Positions 58,604 through 64,000 of a DNA stretch of 64,000 bases are shown piece after piece. Position numbers and translations under genes: made by a program. Numbering within the stretch: position 1 is the first letter of the stretch; every line of letters starts with the position of its first letter. This stretch comes from UBA7672 sp040398425 (GTDB lineage: Bacteria; Pseudomonadota; Alphaproteobacteria; Caulobacterales; Hyphomonadaceae), in contig JBBATZ010000005.1 of assembly GCA_040398425.1 (NCBI GenBank), positions 1-64,000 of the forward strand. The letters are read 5' to 3'. The notes below the pieces were generated by a model that worked only from the letters and a program-made list of their open reading frames with translations, had not been told where the DNA came from and made no database searches.

Positions 58604-60892
58604 ATGCCCCAGCTTCTGCTCGAGATCCTGTCAGAGGAAATTCCGGCCCGCATGCAGGCGAAGGCCGAGGCGGATCTCGTCAAGGCGTTGATGGATGGGC
58701 TGACCGCGGCGGGGCTCATTCCTGAAGGAATCAAGGGATTTTCGGGCCCGCGCCGGCTGGTGGCGGTGGTCGAGGGACTGCCTGTGAAATCGGCTGACGT
58801 GGTTGAGGATGTGATCGGGCCGAAGGAGGGCGCGCCGCAGCCCGCCATCGACGGCTTCTTGCGGAAGGCGGGGCTCACCTCGCTGGCGCAGGCGCACCTG
58901 CATGAGGTGCCCAAGAAGGGCGTCGTCTACGTCGCGCACGTCCGCAAGCCGGGCAAGCAGACGGCGGACGTTATCGCAGCCCTCGTGCCGCAGATCATCC
59001 GGGGCTTCCACTGGCCGAAATCGATGCGCTGGGCGTCTGGCGATCTGCGCTGGGTGCGCCCGATCAGCCGCATCCTGTGCACGTTCGATGGCGAGGTCGT
59101 GCCGTTCGAGATCGAGGGCATCAAGTCGGACAACATCACCGAGGGTCATCGCGTGATGGGGCGCGGGCCGTACAAGGTGCGCCGGTTCGACGACTATGCC
59201 GACGTGCTGAAGAACAAGGGCCGCGTGATCCTCGACCGCGGGGAGCGGAAAGAGACTATCCTCACCGACGCGAAGCAACTGTGCGCGGCGCAGAACCTCG
59301 AACTGGTGGATGATATCGGCCTGCTGGAGGAAGTGGCGGGGCTGGCGGAGTATCCGGTCGTCATCATAGGCGACATGGACAAGTCCTTCCTCGATCTGCC
59401 GCCGGAAGTGATCAAGCTGTCGATGCGCACGCACCAAAAGTATTTCGCGGTGCGCGATCCGGCGAACAAGGACGGCGGCCTTGCGCCGAAGTTCATCGTT
59501 GTGGCGAACCTTGAAGCGGCGGACGGCGGCAAGAAGATCGCCGAAGGGAATTCGCGCGTGCTGTCGGCGCGCCTGAACGATGCGCGGTTCTTCTGGGACA
59601 ATGACCGGAAGATCAAACTCGAGGATCGCTTCGAGAAGCTGGGCAATATCGTGTTCCACGAGAAGCTGGGCACGGTGAAGGACAAGGCCGAGCGTGTGAT
59701 GGCGCTGGCGAAGGAACTCGCGCCGAAGGTTGGCGCTGATCCGGTGCAGGCCGAGCGCGCGGCGAAGCTGTCGAAGTGTGATCTCGTCTCGGACATGGTC
59801 GGCGAGTTCGCCGAACTCGAAGGCGTGATGGGCCGGTACTACGCGACGCTGCAGGGCGAACCGCAGGCCATCGCGGATGCTGTGCGGGATCATTACAAGC
59901 CGAAGGGGCCGGGCGACAATGTGCCGGCTGATCCGGTAAGTGTGGCGGTCGCGCTGGCGGACAAGCTGGATACGCTGGTCGGGTTCTGGGTGATTGATGA
60001 AAAGCCGACCGGATCGAAAGACCCGTATGCATTGCGGAGAGCGGCGCTTGGCGTCATCCGGACCATTTTAGAAAAGTCAGTGCGACTGGAGTTGATGCGC
60101 GAGACAGCCCATTCTCTCGGCTACCTATTAGCCGTTAGTCGGGCGCAGAAACTCAATAGGCCGATGGATAACTTGGTTCGAAGCCATGCCGAGATAGGTA
60201 TGGCAACGGACATCAAAGCGCTTATCGAGCAGGTCTACGGAACGGCATTCTCCGATGACATCAGGGCCGCAGATATGGCTCGGTCTGATCAAATTCATGC
60301 AGATCTTCTCTCCTTTTTCGCTGACCGGCTAAAAGTTCACCTCCGCGAGCAGGGCGCACGGCACGACCTGATCGACGCTGTGTTCGCGCTCGGCGAGGAT
60401 GACCTCGTGCTGATCGTGAAGCGCGTTGAGGCGCTGGGTGAGTTCCTGGCGACCGAGGACGGGAAGAACCTGCTCGCGGGTTACAAGCGGGCGGCGAATA
60501 TTCTCGCGATCGAAGAGAAGAAGGACGGGAAGTCCTACTCCGGGCAGGGTGTTTCGATGGCGGGCGATCCGCCGGAGGTGGAGGCGCTGGTCTCGGCGCT
60601 CGCCAAGGCGGCGCCGGACGCTACATCTGCTCTGGACAAGGAAGATTTTGCAAGGGCCATGCGGGCGCTTTCCAGACTTCGCGGTCCGGTCGATGCTTTC
60701 TTCGACAAGGTGACGGTGAATGCGGATGTCGCAGACGTTCGCGTGAACCGGCTGAAGATGCTTTCGCAGATCCGCGATGCGCTCGGGCGCGTGGCGGATT
60801 TCAGCAAGGTTGATTCCGGCGCAATGTCGGGAAGTTTCGTGGGTTCCTCACGTTTCACTGGAACGGCATCCGCTTCGGGCGTTGAGGGATAA
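58604..60892 (+). CDS. glyS: Glycine-tRNA ligase beta subunit
   Basis: 762 aa from MPQLLLEILSEEIPARMQAK; AAGG lies 6 bases upstream of the ATG. Family blocks: KGFSGPRRLVAVVEGLPVKS, FHWPKSMRWASGDLRWVRPI, KYFAVRDPANKDGG, and the catalytic-region segment VANLEAADGGKKIAEGNSRV. Residues about 486-590 (60060-60360) have lower G+C (about 52%) and more TTA/CTA/ATA/AGG codons than the flanks, and hold extra sequence (MRETAHSLGYLLAVSRAQKL and following). The enzyme should still be functional, since frame and downstream HLREQGARHDLIDAVFALGE are intact. Confidence 0.97.
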   Translation: MPQLLLEILSEEIPARMQAKAEADLVKALMDGLTAAGLIPEGIKGFSGPRRLVAVVEGLPVKSADVVEDVIGPKEGAPQPAIDGFLRKAGLTSLAQAHLHEVPKKGVVYVAHVRKPGKQTADVIAALVPQIIRGFHWPKSMRWASGDLRWVRPISRILCTFDGEVVPFEIEGIKSDNITEGHRVMGRGPYKVRRFDDYADVLKNKGRVILDRGERKETILTDAKQLCAAQNLELVDDIGLLEEVAGLAEYPVVIIGDMDKSFLDLPPEVIKLSMRTHQKYFAVRDPANKDGGLAPKFIVVANLEAADGGKKIAEGNSRVLSARLNDARFFWDNDRKIKLEDRFEKLGNIVFHEKLGTVKDKAERVMALAKELAPKVGADPVQAERAAKLSKCDLVSDMVGEFAELEGVMGRYYATLQGEPQAIADAVRDHYKPKGPGDNVPADPVSVAVALADKLDTLVGFWVIDEKPTGSKDPYALRRAALGVIRTILEKSVRLELMRETAHSLGYLLAVSRAQKLNRPMDNLVRSHAEIGMATDIKALIEQVYGTAFSDDIRAADMARSDQIHADLLSFFADRLKVHLREQGARHDLIDAVFALGEDDLVLIVKRVEALGEFLATEDGKNLLAGYKRAANILAIEEKKDGKSYSGQGVSMAGDPPEVEALVSALAKAAPDATSALDKEDFARAMRALSRLRGPVDAFFDKVTVNADVADVRVNRLKMLSQIRDALGRVADFSKVDSGAMSGSFVGSSRFTGTASASGVEG

Positions 60893-61155
60893 GACTTCAC
60901 CTGCACCTTCGCCCGTAACTCTGGGCGTAGGCGAGAAGCGCTAAGTGAGTTCGGCGCCAGAGTAGGTGTTGACGGGTGAAGGGCTCCACCGGTTGTCATC
61001 CCGGCCGGAGCGTAGCGGAGAGCCGGGACCCATGTCTCGGCTGTCCACACGGATGAATGGGTCCCGGATAGCGCTCCGCGCTTCCGGGATGACAAACGGT
61101 GTAGAGCTCCCGGATCGCGCCAGTTCCGGGATGACAGAAAGAGCGGACGACCAGC
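60893..61155. other. Intergenic region carrying a dispersed repeat
   Basis: 263 bp between glyS and ppdK. Besides a small CGCCC/GGGCG hairpin after the glyS stop, it is mostly occupied by the inverted repeat described at 60995-61135. No gene. Confidence 0.6.
60995..61135. repeat. GTCATCCCGG-type nested inverted repeat
   Basis: Outer arms GTCATCCCGG (60995-61004) and CCGGGATGAC (61084-61093); inner arms CCGGGACCCAT (61023-61033) and ATGGGTCCCGG (61057-61067). A second CCGGGATGAC end follows at 61126-61135. This resembles dispersed repeats common between genes in Alphaproteobacteria. Confidence 0.7.
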
Positions 61156-63834
61156 ATGAGCCAACTCGCCACCAAGTGGGTCTATGATTTCGGCGGCGGC
61201 GCTTCGGATGGCGATGCGTCGATGAAGAACCTGCTCGGCGGCAAGGGGGCGAACCTTGCCGAGATGTCGAAGCTGGGCCTGCCGGTGCCGCCGGGGTTCA
61301 CGATCACGACCGAGGTCTGCACGGTCTTCTACAAGAACAAGCGGAAATATCCGGACGATCTCGATGCGCAGGTTAACGATGCGCTGCGCGCGCTCGAGGG
61401 GCGGACGGACAAGAAGTTCGGCGACGTGCGCAATCCGTTGCTGGTGTCGGTGCGCTCGGGCTCGCGCGCTTCCATGCCGGGCATGATGGATACGGTGCTG
61501 AATCTCGGCCTCAACGACCAGACGGCTGAAGGCCTCGCCAAGCTCTCGGGCGACCGGCGCTTTGCCTATGACAGCTATCGCCGCTTCATCCAGATGTATT
61601 CCAACGTGGTGCTGAATATCGGCCACGACACGTTCGAGCATATTCTCGACGACTACAAGGAAAGCCGCGACTTCAACCTTGATACGGACCTGGGCGCCGA
61701 GAGCTGGATCGAGGTGATCGCGCTCTACAAGAAGGCGGTCGAGAAGAAGATCGGCCGGCCCTTCCCGCAGGAGCCGAAGGACCAGCTCTGGGGCGCGATC
61801 GGCGCGGTGTTTGCGTCGTGGATGAACGATCGCGCGATCACGTATCGGCGTCTGAACGATATTCCGGAAAGCTGGGGCACGGCCGTCAACGTGCAGTCGA
61901 TGGTGTTCGGAAATATGGGTGAGAGCTCGGCCACGGGTGTGGCGTTCACGCGCGATCCGTCGACCGGCGAGAAGCGGTTCTATGGCGAGTATCTCGTCAA
62001 CGCGCAGGGCGAAGACGTGGTGGCGGGCATCCGCACGCCGGCGCCGATCTCCAACTCGCGCAAGGCGGATCTGAAGTCGGAAGACCTGTCCCTCGAAGAG
62101 GCGATGCCGGAAGTCTATGCGCAGCTGATCGCGGTCGCGGAGCGGCTGGAGAAGCACTATCGCGATATGCAGGACATCGAGTTCACGGTGGAGCAGGGCA
62201 CGCTCTACATGCTGCAGACCCGCAACGGGAAACGCACGGCGCACGCGGCGCTGAAGCTGGCGGTGGACATGTGCCGCGAGGGGCTGATCACCGAGAACGA
62301 GGCGGTGCTGCGGCTCGACCCGGCGCAGCTGGATCAGCTGCTGCATCCGACGATTGCACAGGATGCGGTGCGCGATGTGTTCGTGAAGGCCCTGCCGGCC
62401 TCGCCCGGCGCGGCTGTCGGGCAGATCGTGTTCGATCCGGCGGAAGCGGTGGCGATTGCCGGGTCCGGCAAGCCGGTGATCCTAGTGCGGATCGAGACGT
62501 CGCCGGAAGACATTCAGGGCATGCATGCTGCCAAGGCCATCGTGACGGCGCGCGGGGGCATGACGTCTCACGCCGCCGTGGTGGCGCGCGGCATGGGCCG
62601 GCCGTGCGTGTGCGGCGCGGGTGCGATGCAGATCGATGCGGCAAAGGGTACGGTGAAGGTCGGCTCGCGCACGCTGAAGAAGGGCGACGTCATCACGGTG
62701 GATGGCGCGAAGGGCGAAGTTCTGGTCGGTTCGGTGAAGATGGTGGAGCCCGCGCTGGGCGGCGATTTCGGCGCGCTGATGGTATGGGCTGATAAAGTGC
62801 GCCGCATGAAGGTGCGCGCCAATGCCGAGACGCCGCTGGATGCTGAGACTGCCCGCAAGTTCGGCGCGGAAGGCATTGGTCTTTGCCGCACCGAGCACAT
62901 GTTTTTCGACGCGGAGCGCATTGCTGTCGTGCGCGAGATGATCCTCGCGGAACGTGAGGGTGGGCGTCGGCGTGCGCTGGAGAAGCTGCTGCCGATGCAG
63001 CGGGCGGACTTTGCAGCGATCTTCCACATCATGGCGGGGCTGCCGGTGACGATCCGCCTGCTGGATCCGCCGCTGCACGAATTCCTTCCCCACAAGGAAG
63101 AGGAGATGGAACAGGTCTCCAGACAGTCTGGCGTGCCGATTGAAACGCTGAAGGCGCGCGCGGCGGAGCTGCACGAGTCCAACCCGATGCTGGGGCATCG
63201 CGGGTGCAGGCTCGGCGTCACCTTCCCGGAAATCTACGAGATGCAGGCGCGGGCGATCTTCGAGGCGGCGCTGGACGTCGCAAAGGAGACCGGCAACGCG
63301 CCCGTGCCGGAGATCATGATCCCGCTGGTCGCCACCCGGAGAGAGCTCGAGCTCATGCGCACCGTTGTGGTGCAGACGGCCGAGCGTGTGTTCAACGAGC
63401 GGAAGGCGCAGGTCGAATATCTGGTCGGCACGATGATCGAGCTGCCACGTGCAGCGCTGCGGGCGGGGGAGATCGCCGAGGAGGCGGAGTTCTTCTCGTT
63501 CGGCACCAACGACCTGACGCAGACGGCGCTGGGCATTTCGCGTGATGACGCCTCGCGCTTCCTCAAGGTCTATGAGGAGAAGGGCATTTACGAGAAGGAT
63601 CCCTTCGTCTCGATCGACCGCGATGGCGTGGGCGAGCTGGTGCGGATCGGGTGCGAGCGCGGGCGGGCGGCGCGGCCGCGCCTGAAGCTGGGCGTGTGCG
63701 GCGAGCATGGCGGCGATCCGGCTTCGATCTTCTTCTTCGAGGAATGCGGGCTCGATTACGTGTCGGCATCGCCCTTCCGGGTGCCGGTGGCCCGCCTCGC
63801 GGCGGCGCATGCGGCGTTGTCGAAAAAGCGGTAA
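61156..63834 (+). CDS. ppdK: Pyruvate, phosphate dikinase
   Basis: 892 aa from MSQLATKWVYDFGGGASDGD. N-terminal ATP-grasp domain (NLLGGKGANLAEMSKLGLPV, SVRSGSRASMPGMMDTVLNL), the phosphohistidine domain with His472 in GGMTSHAAVVARGMGRPCV, and a C-terminal TIM barrel with LCRTEHMFF and the catalytic Cys848 in LGVCGEHGGDPAS. It interconverts pyruvate, ATP, Pi with PEP, AMP, PPi. Complete. The order glyS-ppdK is usual in the class. Confidence 0.98.
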   Translation: MSQLATKWVYDFGGGASDGDASMKNLLGGKGANLAEMSKLGLPVPPGFTITTEVCTVFYKNKRKYPDDLDAQVNDALRALEGRTDKKFGDVRNPLLVSVRSGSRASMPGMMDTVLNLGLNDQTAEGLAKLSGDRRFAYDSYRRFIQMYSNVVLNIGHDTFEHILDDYKESRDFNLDTDLGAESWIEVIALYKKAVEKKIGRPFPQEPKDQLWGAIGAVFASWMNDRAITYRRLNDIPESWGTAVNVQSMVFGNMGESSATGVAFTRDPSTGEKRFYGEYLVNAQGEDVVAGIRTPAPISNSRKADLKSEDLSLEEAMPEVYAQLIAVAERLEKHYRDMQDIEFTVEQGTLYMLQTRNGKRTAHAALKLAVDMCREGLITENEAVLRLDPAQLDQLLHPTIAQDAVRDVFVKALPASPGAAVGQIVFDPAEAVAIAGSGKPVILVRIETSPEDIQGMHAAKAIVTARGGMTSHAAVVARGMGRPCVCGAGAMQIDAAKGTVKVGSRTLKKGDVITVDGAKGEVLVGSVKMVEPALGGDFGALMVWADKVRRMKVRANAETPLDAETARKFGAEGIGLCRTEHMFFDAERIAVVREMILAEREGGRRRALEKLLPMQRADFAAIFHIMAGLPVTIRLLDPPLHEFLPHKEEEMEQVSRQSGVPIETLKARAAELHESNPMLGHRGCRLGVTFPEIYEMQARAIFEAALDVAKETGNAPVPEIMIPLVATRRELELMRTVVVQTAERVFNERKAQVEYLVGTMIELPRAALRAGEIAEEAEFFSFGTNDLTQTALGISRDDASRFLKVYEEKGIYEKDPFVSIDRDGVGELVRIGCERGRAARPRLKLGVCGEHGGDPASIFFFEECGLDYVSASPFRVPVARLAAAHAALSKKR

Positions 63835-63913
63835 GGCTGCGCGCCCTTCTTGAAACGGTCTCTGCATGAGCGCAGCGTGCGCCGCGGCTGGGGATTCGGG
63901 CAGAGGGGCGGTC

Positions 63914-64000
63914 ATGAAGCTCGTTAGTATGCTGGCAATGTCAGCGGGCCTTGTCCTGGCGCCTGTGGCGCAGGCGCAGATCAGCTGCCAGCACGTCGGG
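63914..64000 (+). CDS. Secreted protein, partial (runs off right edge)
   Basis: ATG after GAGGGG. MKLVSMLAMSAGLVLAPVAQ followed by AQISCQHVG is a Sec signal with cleavage near AQAQ. Only 29 residues are visible, so the family cannot be named. Confidence 0.7.
   Translation, partial: MKLVSMLAMSAGLVLAPVAQAQISCQHVG

Noticed and set aside
60535..62346. A 603-residue open frame on the minus strand across glyS and ppdK
   Set aside because: Antisense to two well-conserved genes; no recognisable domain.
1..64000. CRISPR array, rRNA, tRNA, transposase or prophage
   Set aside because: Looked for evenly spaced direct repeats, cloverleaf-like segments, DDE/integrase motifs and phage structural genes; none found.

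Overview
The window is about 64 kb of GC-rich DNA (roughly 60-65% G+C) from an alphaproteobacterium. The strongest taxonomic signs are a CcrM-type GANTC adenine methyltransferase gene whose upstream region carries a CtrA-like box and two GANTC sites, a twin-transmembrane/PduO-type cobalamin adenosyltransferase pair, and the order ETF-QO, TPR proteins, ispE, polyprenyl synthase, DUF2007, TrmN6-like methyltransferase, glyQ ... glyS, ppdK, which is typical of the class. The many lipoprotein and secreted-enzyme genes fit a Caulobacterales/Hyphomonadaceae-like organism, but the genus cannot be fixed from sequence alone. I see no rRNA, tRNA, CRISPR array, transposase or prophage.

Layout. 0-5.6 kb: an XRE regulator (cut by the left edge) with a small membrane protein, two lipoproteins, and a divergent pair made of a two-ended membrane protein and a tail-anchored lysozyme/chitosanase-like protein with a peptidoglycan-binding domain. 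5.6-17.9 kb: etfBA, esterase and peptidase lipoproteins, a duplicated small DUF3144-like gene, an SDR, TerB-like and DUF1493-like proteins, a class C beta-lactamase-fold hydrolase, the cobalamin adenosyltransferase cluster and a Na+/H+ antiporter. 17.9-31.5 kb: two tandem lipoprotein SAM-methyltransferase-fold proteins, two tandem secreted proteins of unknown function, a GDSL hydrolase lipoprotein, an IspZ-like septation protein, a frameshifted truncated hemoglobin, an acyl-CoA dehydrogenase, cytochrome P460, a GST, an MBL-fold hydrolase lipoprotein and a RibD/DHFR-like gene broken by a stop codon. 31.5-38.2 kb: ccrM, an LprI-like protein, a radical SAM protein, a 1.1 kb gene-free stretch with inverted repeats, DUF3137, msrB and an SGNH hydrolase. 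38.3-64 kb: the conserved alphaproteobacterial block (UDG, ETF-QO, TPR lipoproteins, ispE, a MraY/WecA-like transferase, polyprenyl synthase, glyQ, glyS, ppdK). About 7.3 kb of accessory genes lies between glyQ and glyS, including two tandem exported GST-fold lipoproteins.

How the genes fit together. EtfAB, ETF-QO, the acyl-CoA dehydrogenase and a 2,4-dienoyl-CoA-reductase-like SDR form a chain carrying electrons from fatty acid oxidation to quinone. IspE, the polyprenyl synthase and the MraY/WecA-like enzyme link isoprenoid synthesis to polyprenyl-phosphate glycan assembly. The most unusual theme is the density of lipoproteins. By eye sixteen genes, about a quarter of the total, have a lipobox, and many are enzymes normally expected in the cytosol (SAM methyltransferase fold, GST fold). 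Five adjacent paralogue pairs point to recent local duplication. The most promising undescribed candidates are the exported methyltransferase and GST pairs and the divergent lysozyme-like/membrane protein pair.
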